Source of the DNA: Vitellaria paradoxa
Taxonomy: Eukaryota; Streptophyta; Magnoliopsida; Ericales; Sapotaceae
Assembly: GCA_019916065.1 (NCBI GenBank)
Contig: CM034241.1
Span: 4,099,062-4,163,061 of the forward strand
DNA: 64,000 nt
Direction of reading: 5' to 3'
Within the stretch, counting starts at the first letter, position 1; each line of letters begins with the position of its first letter. Below are positions 1 to 11,453 of this stretch, piece by piece. A program made the position numbers and the translations under genes. The notes below the pieces were generated by a model. The model had not been told where the DNA came from. It did not search any database and saw only the letters and a program-made list of their open reading frames with translations.

Positions 1-1495
1 TAAATTATGTTTGGAATGCTAAAAATTTTAAAAGGGTAAAAATTAATTATGTTTAGAATGAATATAAATTGACTAAGAGTAAAAGTTAATATTTAATTTT
101 AATAAAATATTATAATAAAATAAAGCTTCATAGTCATTATTATTTCAATAATAATTAATTTTAATAAAAATGTATTATTAAAATATAAACTTTTAAATAA
201 AAATATTAATTATAAAAATAATTTTATTATAAATTAATATCTCAATAGTAATTAATCTTAATAATGAATTATTATTTGTTAAAAATTATTTTTATTTTGA
301 TAAAATAATTTAATAAAACAAATAAATTTAGTTTATTTAAATAAATTATTGATTTTAATAAATTATATTAATACAATAATAATCTAGCAAATTATTATTT
401 ATGAGACATAAATTTTCGTTTAATAAAATATTTTAATAAAATAAAGTATTTTAATAAGTCATTATTATTTATTAAACAATAATTTTAAATTTGAGGAAAT
501 ATATAATTTTGGTCATAAATCAATATTTCAATAGTATTATTTTAATAAATTAAAATAAATTATTTCAATAATAAACTATTATTTATTAAATATTATTTTG
601 ATAAAATAATTTAATAATTAATTAATTTTAATTTGATTAAATAAATTATTATTTTATAATACTCATTATAATTATTTATAGGAACACGTTGCTTAAAAAA
701 TTTTATACGGGAGTAAAAAAATATTTTACGAGATTAATGAAAGATATGTAAAATTTTTCTATTAACCCCAGTTATCCACCTACCCCTAGTAAAAATTTGT
801 CCTCATATAGGGGTAATTGTTAACCCAAAGTAATTGATATCTCATCATTCAAACTAATATCATGAAAGGTAAAAATTATCGCAATAAAATTTACTCTCTA
901 TTACCCTAAAACAAGCATCACCTTATTGTCCAGGTTAGTGTCCTATCATTATCTCATACTAAAAACTACTCATAAATTAATGGCAACAAACATTGACGTG
1001 TTTTGGGGACTATTTGCATTAATTAATTTGTAATTGTAGATTCAAACTGAATAAGGTAGCTTAACATTTTAAAAATATATGGACAAACTACACTTATTTT
1101 TTCTTAATATTTAAATAATTATACTTAACACCCATAACATTTAAAAATTACACTTATTCCCTTATTTTGAAATATTTTTAATACTGACTCTTTTCTGGAA
1201 AAATCAATCATTAGAACTTAATATTAAATGTCAAACTAATTAAAATTTTAGATACTTTTTATTTTACCTGTCATCCTCTCATATTTCATCAGTTTTCTTT
1301 AAAATTGACTCAAATCTGAGCCTATTATGAATCCACACTCCTAAATCATACTTATTTTTTTATTTTATTTGTTTTTTTTTTTAAATCTGCCTATAATAGG
1401 ATTTCTATATTTCTTGAAGGAAGCAAGGGTATCATAATTGATGGCAAAGTTTATGAAACATAAGAAGGCCCATAATCATAAAGTCCACTATTGAA
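1..1495. other. AT-rich intergenic DNA upstream of the PPR gene
   Basis: No open reading frame of note. The first 700 bases are almost pure A/T low-complexity sequence. Around 1080-1330 lies a stretch resembling parts of the repeats near 33830-33950 and 46040-46560 (short 'acattt-aaaaatta-cactta' and 'gtcaaactaattaaaattt' phrases), so it is probably a decayed copy of the same AT-rich foldback family. The promoter of the PPR gene should lie in the last few hundred bases, but I see no distinctive element. Confidence 0.6.
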
Positions 1496-3478
1496 ATGAA
1501 CGAAGTTTTCAAGGCGTCAGCCCTCACCAGCAACTGCATCCAACGAATTCTCCACGGAGCCAATGGACTCGACTTTGCCGCCTATGGCCGCCTCATCCAG
1601 TACTGCACCCACCACCGCCTCCTCCGCCAAGGCAAGCAGCTTCACGCCCGCCTCGTCCTTTCTTCTATCGTTCTCGACAACTTCCTCGCATCCAATCTCA
1701 TTACATTCTACTCCAAATCCAGCCATCTCCGTGAAGCCCACAAAATGTTCGACGAAATTCCCCATAAGAATACATTCTCTTGGAACGCCTTGCTCATCGG
1801 GTATTCCTCTAATAATATGCACATAGACACGCTGGAGTTTTTCTCGCGTTGGTTATCTTCTCTTTCAGTGTCTGCAAAACCTGATAATTTCACAATAACA
1901 TGTGTATTAAAGGCGCTGTCTGCATTGTTTCCGGACTTAAAGTTGGCTCAAATGTTTCATTGTTTTGTTATTCAAAATGGGTTTGATTCAGATGTTTTTG
2001 TTATGAACCCTTTGGTTACCTATTACTCGAGGTGCGATGATATTACTTCGGCAAGGACTTTGTTTGATACCATGTCTGAGAGAGATATAGTGACCTGGAA
2101 TTCAATGATTGCTGGATATTCTCAAGGAGGATATTATGAAGATTGCAAGAGATTGTACAGGGAAATGCTATGTTTGGATGATTTAAGACCATGTGGGGTT
2201 ACTGTGATCAGTGTTTTGCAGGCGTGTGCGCAATCGAATGATCTTGTGTTTGGAATGGATGTTCATCAGTTCATCATTGCAAATGACATTGAAATGGACC
2301 TTCCACTATGCAATTCAATTATTGCATTGTATGCCAAATGCGGTAGCTTGGATTATGCAAGAGAGCTTTTCGAAAACATGAGTGACAAGGATGAAATTAC
2401 TTATGGTGCTATTATTTCTGGGTATATGGTTCATGGATTCGTAGACCAAGCTTTGGATCTTTTCCAAGCACTGAAAAGCCCAGGATTGAGTACCTGGAAT
2501 GCTGTGATTTCTGGTTTGGGCCAGAACAATCGGCATGAGGGAGTTATAGAATTGTTTCACAAGATGCAGTCGTCCAGTTTTAGACCAAATTCAGTAACAC
2601 TTTCGAGCATTCTTCCATCTATTTCACATTTTTCAAATCTAAAAGGTGGGAAAGAAATGCACGCATATGCTATTAGGAACAGTTTTGATAGGAATATCTA
2701 TGTGGCAACTGCCATTATTGATACCTATGCAAAATTGGGGTTTCTTCAGGAAGCACAAAGGGTTTTTGATCAATCAAAAGACAGGAGTGTGATTGTTTGG
2801 ACAGCAATAATCTCAGCTCATGCAGCACATGGAGATATTAGCATGGCCCTTGATCTATTTGGTAAGATGCTGAATAATGGGACTCAACCTGACCCTGTCA
2901 CATTCACAGCAGTATTAACAGCTTGTGCTCATTCTGGAGTGGTAGACGAGGCTTGGAAGAATTTTGATGCTATACTTGCAAAATACAAATTTCAGCCCTC
3001 AGTTGAACACTATGCTTGCATGGTAGGAGTTCTAAGTCGAGCTGGTAAGCTCTTGGAAGCAGTGGTATTCATTTCTAGAATGCCAATTGAGCCAAGCGCC
3101 AAGGTTTGGGGTGCATTGCTTAATGGAGCTTCTGTTTCTGGTGATGTTGAACTTGGGAAGCATGCTTGTGATCATTTGTTTGAGATTGAGCCAGAGAATA
3201 CAGGAAACTATGTTATTATGGCAAATTTGTATTCACGAGCTGGAAGATGGGAAGAGGCTGAAAAGGTAAGGGAAAAGATGAAGAACCTTGGGCTGAAGAA
3301 GATTCCTGGTACAAGCTGGATAGAAACAAGTGGAGGGTTACAAAGTTTTATTGCCAAAGATGTATCGAGTGAAAGAACTGAAGAAATTTATGGAATGTTA
3401 GACAGATTGCTTGAGTTAATGAGAGAAGAGGGATATGTTTTGATGGATGAATTTGATGAGGAGAGTATCTGTAATTGA
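1496..3478 (+). CDS. Pentatricopeptide repeat protein, PLS subfamily, E/E+ type (At2g37310-like)
   Basis: Intronless 660-residue PPR protein. Such proteins bind organellar RNA base by base, and PLS-class members with E/E+ tails usually recruit C-to-U editing in plastids or mitochondria. Tandem PPR motifs start near residue 60 (NLITFYSKSSHLREAHKMFD) and recur to about residue 530, with typical 'SWNALI', 'TWNSMIAGYSQ' and 'VWTAIISAHA' phrases. The C-terminal E region starts near residue 536 (VWGALLNGAS) and passes through 'NYVIMANLYSRAGRWEEAEKVR' territory to an E+-like end (GTSWIE). There is no DYW deaminase domain, so editing would need a partner in trans. The first ATG is used; the N-terminus is not an obvious transit peptide, and targeting is inferred from the family. 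Overall sequence and length recall Arabidopsis At2g37310 (from memory). Confidence in the PPR class is very high; the exact RNA target is unknown. Confidence 0.96.
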   Translation: MNEVFKASALTSNCIQRILHGANGLDFAAYGRLIQYCTHHRLLRQGKQLHARLVLSSIVLDNFLASNLITFYSKSSHLREAHKMFDEIPHKNTFSWNALLIGYSSNNMHIDTLEFFSRWLSSLSVSAKPDNFTITCVLKALSALFPDLKLAQMFHCFVIQNGFDSDVFVMNPLVTYYSRCDDITSARTLFDTMSERDIVTWNSMIAGYSQGGYYEDCKRLYREMLCLDDLRPCGVTVISVLQACAQSNDLVFGMDVHQFIIANDIEMDLPLCNSIIALYAKCGSLDYARELFENMSDKDEITYGAIISGYMVHGFVDQALDLFQALKSPGLSTWNAVISGLGQNNRHEGVIELFHKMQSSSFRPNSVTLSSILPSISHFSNLKGGKEMHAYAIRNSFDRNIYVATAIIDTYAKLGFLQEAQRVFDQSKDRSVIVWTAIISAHAAHGDISMALDLFGKMLNNGTQPDPVTFTAVLTACAHSGVVDEAWKNFDAILAKYKFQPSVEHYACMVGVLSRAGKLLEAVVFISRMPIEPSAKVWGALLNGASVSGDVELGKHACDHLFEIEPENTGNYVIMANLYSRAGRWEEAEKVREKMKNLGLKKIPGTSWIETSGGLQSFIAKDVSSERTEEIYGMLDRLLELMREEGYVLMDEFDEESICN

Positions 3479-4471
3479 AAACCAAAACATAAGCTGAATA
3501 GAGTTGATGCAAATTAGGAACGGTTTCATGGATTTTAACATTTACAGTGCAACTAGAAGGCCTCTATGACTCGCATTGATATGCAGTTTACACCCACAAG
3601 GTTGATTAAAATTTTTTATTTTGGCTGTCTAATTTCCATCATTGAATGATGACTTTTTTTTTTATATATTGTATAGGTGTAACGTGGTGATGCTGTCTGA
3701 TTTGGTCCTCTTAATATCACAGCTTTTTGTTGTGCAATAAGTAGAGGCTTTCAATGAGAATCACAATCAAGGTAGGAAAATCTTTTCAGGTGGTAAAAAC
3801 AACTTTTTTCTCCTTGAAGGCATCATCCCTGTGTTCCATTCTAGGCAATGTTATGTTCCAGGCTGATAAAGTTAGGATGATGGTTCTAAAAATACAGATC
3901 TAAGAAGTCTTGACTATGCTGGAGGTAATATCAAAAGACATTTTTATGATCTTATCAAATAAATTAGTTTCTTTTTAAGTAGGACATGTTTAAGGGCATC
4001 TTTATTTTAGTATTCCTTTACACGCTGTATATATGTTGTTCTTTCCTGTGATACGTTGTTTTCGTCACACATTTTCCCTTGTAGTTTAAGAATTCCCGAC
4101 ATCCTTTATGATGATTGTCAATATCAATAGAGATTGAACTCGGGTTTACTATTAGGCTATTCATGGTTCAAAATGGACTACTATATCAAAAATAGAGCAG
4201 GCAATTTTTGTGCTATCAGAATTTATCAATGCTGAAAGTTGAACTTGACTTTCGATTGGTGGATACAATTATATATATATATATATATAAAGAACAATTA
4301 ATCGATGTACTAGAAACAACTTGTGGAAATCTGTACACAAATCATTTTAATGCATAGAATTGTCCCTTTAATGACTTGTACAGAGTTTGCTATCTTGTTT
4401 TCTATAAATCAATCTAACCGGCATGCCAAGTTTACAGCAACTAGTACAATTTAATATAATATTATTTATGA

Positions 4472-4546
4472 GTCCCTGACGGGACCCAAACCTTGGCCCC
4501 AAGTATCACCCGAACCAGGACCTAGAATTTTTAATCAGCGGGGATA
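4472..4546. mobile_element. Small insertion with 14-bp target-site duplication
   Basis: The 14-bp string aatattatttatga occurs at 4458-4471 and again immediately after the segment at 4547-4560. The enclosed 75 bp is much GC-richer than its surroundings and includes a box-B-like phrase on the - strand (GGTTCGGGTGATACT). This fits a truncated SINE or other retroposon copied by target-primed insertion. No poly-A tail is visible, so the class is uncertain. Confidence 0.5.
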
Positions 4547-5666
4547 AATATTATTTATGATCAAAGAAAGAGACGTTATTTTTATAATTAGACTGTCTCA
4601 ATATATGTGTGCCAAGCCAAAGAAGAGGGCGACTGCAAATGGGTAGTAAGGTCAAAGTACTAAGGAAATGTTTTTACAACTAAAATATAATAAAGAGTTA
4701 AGTGCAACTTTTAATTGAGTAAGGGATAATTTCCCCCACAAAAATAATATGGTTCAAATTTAAAAAATATATATGCACACGTGTCAATGCAATAGAATAG
4801 AAGATGAGACCCAGACTAAAATACAGAGAAAGAAAATTGGTTTGGATGGGATAGATATTAAAAGCCATGATTAAAGTTGAGATGGGTCGAATTTCATGTG
4901 GCAACCCACCCATGGTACAAACAGTGACCATTCGGTGCAGTTTTTGTCCATTACTGTTTTTGTAGTGTTGTGTGAACTTAAAAATGAAGGCAGACTCCAA
5001 GCAAACACCAGCAACACAGTGTGGGTGGGTGTGGGCCAAGACATTGCAGAGTTATCACATGACACCCCCCAACACCCGGAAGCACTAAAGAGTTTATAGT
5101 GCCCCTGTATCTTTTCAAAACTTCCATGTGTTACAGTTATTATATTGTCTTTACGCTATACATTTCTATTATATGTCCTTACATTCTGTATCTATTACAC
5201 CAGTCATTACCCATTTTAAAACCATGGAAATCCTTCCTCCTCTGAAAAATTGAAATATAGCTGTTTAAATGATCTCTTTCTACCTGCCACCTTGGACTTT
5301 TCTCCTATTTTCCTTTTGACTAGGTTGCATCAAATTTTCATTAATTAGTAATTTGTTTTTGGGTAATGTCATACTATCATAAGGTATGTTTTTTTTTTTT
5401 TTTTAAATAATTATTAATTGCTTCATGTGGAATCTTTACACACACAGTTGTGGTATTAGAATCAATGAATCTGTAAAAGAAATTTTACATTGTTTGAATT
5501 TGGTTGCTGTAAGCAATTTAACAAGCATCTACTAGTTGACAAGTCTGACTTGATTCTCTGAAGGGAGAAAGAAGAAGGGGGTAACTAGCAAATGATAGAA
5601 TATGGCAATGTGTACGGGAAAAAGAGGTGAGTTTTACCCTGATCTCTGTCTCTGTGTGCAGATTCA

Positions 5667-5702
5667 CACACACACACACACACACACGCACACACACACA
5701 CA
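5667..5702. repeat. CA microsatellite in the promoter/5' UTR region
   Basis: A run of (CA)n with one G interruption ('cacgca'), about 65-100 bp upstream of the ATG of the coiled-coil gene. Confidence 0.9.
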
Positions 5703-5767
5703 AAATTATGATTTATGTATAGATACATTCACCTATCTGATATTGTTCCTGACTCAGTGAAAAGAAA

Positions 5768-5876
5768 ATGGAAGTAGATGATGGTTTGAGGACAGTGGAA
5801 TGTTTAAGGGGAAGACTGCTTGCAGAGAGAGTGGCTTCAAGGATTGCCAAAATAGATGCATCCCAAATGGGGAACA

Positions 5877-5940
<64 letters not shown>

Positions 5941-6665
5941 TTCAGGCCTTGATTTACTGTTCCTCTCTTTTAATTACCTTGGGTTTACACATCTCTTCCT
6001 CTGTTATGTATCCATGCATATTACAGCTTATAGAGCTAGAGACCCAGTTGAGGGTAGAAATCAAATCAAGAAACAAAGCAGAGAAGAGGTTGAGATTCCT
6101 ACTAAAGAAGCTCGAGTCTCTCAACATTCCATACCTTTCCGAGGACTACTCACAGCATTCGGGCTTGTTAGAGAAGAGTGACATGTTGTCCTCATCCTCG
6201 GCATCATCCACAGCCTCTTCCGTTACCAAACAACCAGAACACGATAAAGAGCCCAAAACCCAAATCACAGTCCTAAATCTGCAGAAGATGAATTTCCCAT
6301 TAGTCTCAAAAGACTTGGAAGAGAGTGCTTCGCAGACTCATTCATCAAATCAAAGCCACTCCGGGGCAGTGGATGAGGCGTCTCTGAGTTCTACAAACAA
6401 AACCAGGTCTGAAGAACCCATTGAGGTTGAAATTGAATCAACCCAAAACTACAGTGACCCAAAGACCATAGATGATTGTGTTGATGACAACTCACTGGCT
6501 CTGGTACCAATTGATTGGCCAAAGGCAACAGATGTACCCACTGTGCAGCCACCTGCTATTGTCAATGCAAGTGTTAAAGATGTTCTTGATGCTCTAAGGC
6601 ATGCCAGAGAGAAGCTTCAGAGGTCAATGGAAAGAAGAGGGGTGATTGTAGTTGCCTCCAAATGA
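5768..6665 (+). CDS. Plant coiled-coil protein of unknown function, two exons
   Basis: Exon 1 is 5768-5878 (37 codons) and exon 2 is 6027-6665, giving a 249-residue protein. The donor AAG|GT at 5878/5879 and acceptor TTACAG at 6026 keep the frame and join MGNK to LIELETQLR. Residues about 38-67 form a charged heptad-like helix (KSRNKAEKRLRFLLKKLESL). A serine-rich, acidic, probably disordered middle follows, then a second basic helix near the C-terminus (residues about 215-246: VKDVLDALRHAREKLQRSME). The pattern suggests a conserved plant family whose conserved parts are the N-terminal 'DDGLRTVECLRGRLLAER' block and the two helices. I do not recognise a function and see no membrane segment or signal peptide. 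A reading frame that runs straight through the intron exists only because the CT/CA repeat lacks stops. Confidence 0.82.
5881..5940. repeat. Compound (CT)n(CA)n microsatellite inside intron 1 of the coiled-coil gene
   Basis: About 38 bases of CT followed by about 22 bases of CA, starting directly after the GT donor dinucleotide. The whole intron is 148 bp, so the repeat makes up about 40% of it. Confidence 0.95.
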
Positions 6666-7793
6666 AAATTATTGTATCTGATTAATAGAATTATCAGTTT
6701 AGATGGTTTAAGGTAGAGGTTCATACATTTAATAGTTGGGGGTGTTTTCTAAGTAATGTTTGTTGGTTTTTTTCCAATTGATTCATTAAAGAGTATATCT
6801 TTTATTTGTGTGAAAATGGTTGAATAGACAAATGCATCGATGCTGCGGCCCTTTTGTGCATTTCTCTTTCATTTGAACTTTTTCTTATAAACAGAAAAAA
6901 AAAAAAAAAAAGGTTGATATGTGGTTGATACCACACTATAATTCCCCCACGTATCGTACAAAGTTATGAACTTACTTCAACAATGAGTTTGAGCTCACAC
7001 ATGATAATTTATTACAATTCAATAAGATAAGGAAGTTTATCTTATTAATCTTATCATGTTTACTGTATCTGAAAGATTTTAAATATATGACTTATCTAAA
7101 AACTTTATGAGTGCATTTACAATCCTATAAAATTTCATAAAATTCCATAAATTATAATTTCAAAATTCATGAAAAATATAAAAAATTAAAAATAAAATTA
7201 AAATTTTATAAATATATATATATATAGGGCTCCAAATGGACCCTATATTCTCTGGCTACTTGAATTTATCACGGTTTAGAATTTTCTCCCCTTAGCCCAT
7301 GGCGGGGCATGACAGAGTTAACCAACAGTACTCCAAATTGAGGTTTAGTGAAGCCATCTCTCTCTCTCTCTCTCTCTCATATCAATATTTAAATTAGGTA
7401 AATAATAAATATTTTATAAATAAATTAAAGTAAATTAATAGCAAGAAATACATCCATTAATTTGTTTTATTATTATTAAAGTTATGACGTCTAAAATATT
7501 TTATTGACTACAATAAACTATTTTATAACTCATGCTAATAATTTAGTGTATGTTAGATCACTATAATATTGTACAATTTTTAAAATTTAGAAAAAAAATA
7601 TCTTTTTAAATTCATACATTAAACATAAATCCTGATTAAATTTGTAAATTCAAAAATTAAATTGCAATTTGTCAGCCCACCAGAACGATAAGGTTACGTA
7701 ACTCCAAAGTCCAAACCTGCACAATTAATAAGGTTTTGGTTGAAATAGATATCATGCAGACTTGATCACGTGTTGGACAATATTTGCCAGACA

Positions 7794-7796
<3 letters not shown>

Positions 7797-7834
<38 letters not shown>

Positions 7835-7985
7835 GAAATGAGTTTCATGGCATAAAACAAGGATTGGTAAACCCTAGATGTATTCCCTGAATTCCACATG
7901 AAGAGAGAGAGAGAGAGAGAGAGAGAAGGGAAATGAGTTTCATGCCATAAAACAAGGATTGGCAAACCCTAGATATATTCCCTGA
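7797..7985. repeat. Tandem duplication of a GA-microsatellite unit, 95-bp period
   Basis: A (GA)n tract followed by 'aagggaaatgagtttcat' and about 55 bp more occurs twice, at about 7797-7890 and 7902-7985. The single-copy parts differ at only a few positions (for example ggcataaa/gccataaa and ggtaaac/ggcaaac). Confidence 0.88.
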
Positions 7986-8630
7986 ATCTCATGCGTTGTT
8001 TAGACATGTCTGCCTGGACTTTGAAGCCTCTCACATGCGAATATATGCTCCAATAAACAACGGCCCTGCAATCTGTCTAAAAATATATAGATTATTGTTA
8101 GATCAAAAGCATTGGTTGCACTTCTTGGGAGTTGGTAAAATAATATTTTGTGTAAAATTAGAGTCCTAGGCTATGCTTGATTTAAGGGATCGGATGATTG
8201 GTATTTAAGTAATATCATGAAATAATATATAGGATTAATTTTTATGTAATTTTTTTTTTTTTTTGTATTTGATTGGTAGGATTTAAAGTGAGATAAAAAA
8301 TGTGATTTGATATGCGATGTGAAGGAAAATAATTTTAAACCTTTAGATTTTGCTGAAAAATAAATTCGGAAACAGAGTATAAGTAATATCACACTCTCTA
8401 TAATATTACTTATCTCCTATTTAGAGATATACTATTCAAAGTGGACTTGTTATCCCTAATTATTTTACAAACCCAAACAAAGGATGTTGGGCCCTACTAA
8501 ACTAATAGTCCAATCTCTCCTTTTTTTTATCTCATAATTAAACACGGCCCTAATGTATTGTAAAATACTATTTCCCTTGTCTATGGCTCCAGATTGAACT
8601 CTATTTTTACCACAAGGAATTTCATTTATG

Positions 8631-8982
8631 GTATGTTTGGTTGAATGAAAAATAGAAAAGAGGGAAGGAGGAGAGGAAATAATATCTCATTTTCATTATT
8701 TAATTAGAGAGAAAAGTAAAAGGGAAGGAAAAGGAGAGAAAAAACAAGGAGAAAAAATGAAAGTAGGGCGCACCCATTTTTATCCTCCCTAATTTGAAAG
8801 GAAAAGAGGAGGAAGAAGATAGAAAATGAGAGTAAAAGAAATGATATGTGTGATAAAAATTTAAAAAGTGGGACCCATCATTTTAAAAATAATTTTTTAT
8901 TTAAAAAATAAATTATAATACACAAACACACACACTCACATCATTTTACTTTCTTCCACTTTTTCACTTTAACCAAACATAC
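8631..8982. mobile_element. MITE with 12-bp perfect terminal inverted repeats
   Basis: The left end GTATGTTTGGTT (8631-8642) is the exact reverse complement of the right end AACCAAACATAC (8971-8982). The interior is non-coding and purine-rich. A related sequence may lie at about 23630-24005. I could not settle the target-site duplication. Confidence 0.7.
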
Positions 8983-10460
8983 GTCTTCTTCTCATATTTC
9001 ATTTGCACCAAATATACTGTTAAACAATATATTGTTATATTGGTAATGTGAAAGAGCTAAAAATGATGCAGTGAAATGCTTTTGTCTTTTATTATTTCTC
9101 TATACATATAATTCGACATATTTATAGTAAGATGTATTTAAAGTCGTATGAGAGTTGAAGTTTATTATAACTTCAAGATTAAGTGTTTTTGTGCAAAAGT
9201 AGTATTAGGATGATCCTTCAACAAGTCCTCCTATCACATCTAACTTATTCCAAAAAGGAATAATATTAAATATGTAAATTGTTACAAGTAATGCTATACT
9301 ATTAAAAAAAAAAAAAACTCAACCAAAATTATATGACAATTAAGGGTGAGCATTGCTCGAGCTCGACTTAAACTCATTTTGCGACTTTAACAACTAAATT
9401 CGAGTTCAACTTGTGACTCATTGAATTTAAAAATGTTCGATTCAAAAGCTTCCGAGCCAACTTAATAACATAATATACATTTTTATAATACTAATTTAAT
9501 GAAACAATGTTATATTTGGTTAATTGAATCATTTATCTTGATTTATTATCATTTAGACCAAAATAATTTCGTTTTGATTAATTAAGTTATTCTCAGATGG
9601 AACTTGGACACGATTAATATTTTTATCAAACCCGCAACAACACTTATCAACACTTATCTATTCATGAATTTATTATAACAAACTCAATCAAAATTTTATA
9701 AAAATTTTCCAATTAGTCCACCTTGATTTTAATTTAATTTATTTTTTAAATAGTTATAACTAAAATATAGTTCTAAAATATGCACTGTTAAAATTTATAA
9801 TTAGTACAGAATTAAAAAGATTAAAACAAAATAATAATAGGAGTTTTAGAGCTTCCATAGAGTGCCTTATCCTAAATTTTTTATACTTAAGTGAATACTA
9901 TATATCTACAACTTTATATAATCTTATCTACTAAAAGTTCATCCACTAAAAATTCCAATATACTATTTTGTACAAGATGCCACAACTTTGAATCTTATCC
10001 ACTGAAAATTCTAATTCTACGATTTTGTAAAATCTTATCTATTGTAAGGTATTATTTACTCAATGCAATCCAAATCTCATCTACTAAAATTCTATCTACT
10101 ATTTTGTAAAATCTTATCTATTAATCAATGCTATACATAACTCGCCAACAATACTCACGTGTGAAAACGTCAATTTTATTATCCACCCCTTTTCCATTTT
10201 ATTTTGATATTTTCTCTTTATTATGGGTATAAAAAAGTTTGAAAGAGAAGGCAAATATCCAACAAGCTTGACCCGGAAGAGAAGACAAAATAACAGTGAA
10301 ACACTGTCAAAATATTGACACCCCACCTTACTTTAATTTTCGTTTTATCTTATGGTTTCAATTTTAAACTCTAATATCAATTTATATCATTATTATTACT
10401 AAGAATTGAATTAGTAAGATGTCGTATGTTTACCTTTTTTTTTATTTTTTTTTAAATTTA

Positions 10461-10770
10461 GGGATCATTTAGTTTATTTTTTTATTTTTTATTTTCTATT
10501 TTTGAGCTAATTTTTCATTTTGTAGCTTTGAAAATAAAGAAAATAGCTTAAAATTCATTTAGTTACTTGTGTTTTCAAAATTTGTTTTCGAAAATTAAAA
10601 ATGAGTTTATACATGAAATGAAAAATGATAAAAAGTCATTTTGAGAGTTTTTAACAAAAAAACAAAAAAAATCTCAAAACAAGGAATTTTTGTTTTCTCG
10701 TTTTGAAATTTTTAACACATAAAACGAAAACAAAAAATAGAAAATAAAAAAGTAAACCAAATGCCACCTT
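10461..10770. mobile_element. Putative MITE with degenerate terminal inverted repeats
   Basis: The left end 'gggatcatttagttta' pairs imperfectly with the right end 'agtaaaccaaatgccacc'. Internal A/T-rich arms ('ttttctatttttgag' against 'aaaaaatagaaaat') extend the inverted symmetry, and there is no coding potential. Confidence 0.5.
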
Positions 10771-11453
10771 AAAGTTGGGCTACATAGACACTTTTTATAA
10801 TTATTATTTATTTTGTGTAAAATATTTTTTGATAAATATTTATATATTTTCCATTTTAAGTGGATGTTTATTCTGAATATTTAATATTGAACAAGTAAGT
10901 ATCTTATCTTTAAAGTGGTTTATACATATGCTATTGTGACATAATTTTTTCCACTAAAGTAGCTTTTTTTTCCCTCATATTTAAATGCCCCATTATTTTA
11001 AAAAAATATTACAAATATTTTATTTTTAATATCTTATACTCTAAAAAATACTGTTTATTATAAGATGGGATGAAATATAAGAAATTCAAAGTGAAATGCA
11101 TTTAATATTTTTTTAATTTTAAAATACAAAACATATATAATTTTCATGCACACTAGAGCTTAGAAAAAAATAAATAAACATTTATTTAAAATAGTCTATT
11201 TTTATTTGGTTACTCAACAAATAAAAATAAAATTAAAATTGCACCAAGGAGAAAAAGACAAACTAATAACCGAAAAAAAAGGCAAGAGTAGGGATTTGCA
11301 AAAACTGCCCGCAGCACCCCTGATGATGTAAGGTTGGGGAAAAGACTGCTCGGCATTGCTACACAACAGTATTCCGGGTCCAAAAATGGAACCCAGAATG
11401 GGGTTAGATGACCCGGGGATTACTATGCACTTAGGCTCTGTTTGATGCACTTA

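Larger units (their letters stand above)
3479..5767. other. Intergenic: PPR 3' flank and promoter of the coiled-coil gene
   Basis: No supported gene. It contains a TA microsatellite (about 4270-4288), a 75-bp insertion bounded by a 14-bp direct repeat (listed separately), a palindromic G-box (CACGTG) at 4778-4783 and a CA microsatellite at about 5667-5702. Short reading frames on the - strand at 4698-5065 have no family resemblance and look like chance. Confidence 0.6.

Noticed and set aside
1517..1822. Antisense and alternative-frame reading frames over the PPR gene
   Set aside because: They overlap the intact 660-codon PPR frame and have no family features.
5713..5937. - strand frame rich in Arg-Glu and Cys-Val repeats
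   Set aside because: It is the translation of the CT/CA microsatellite in the intron.
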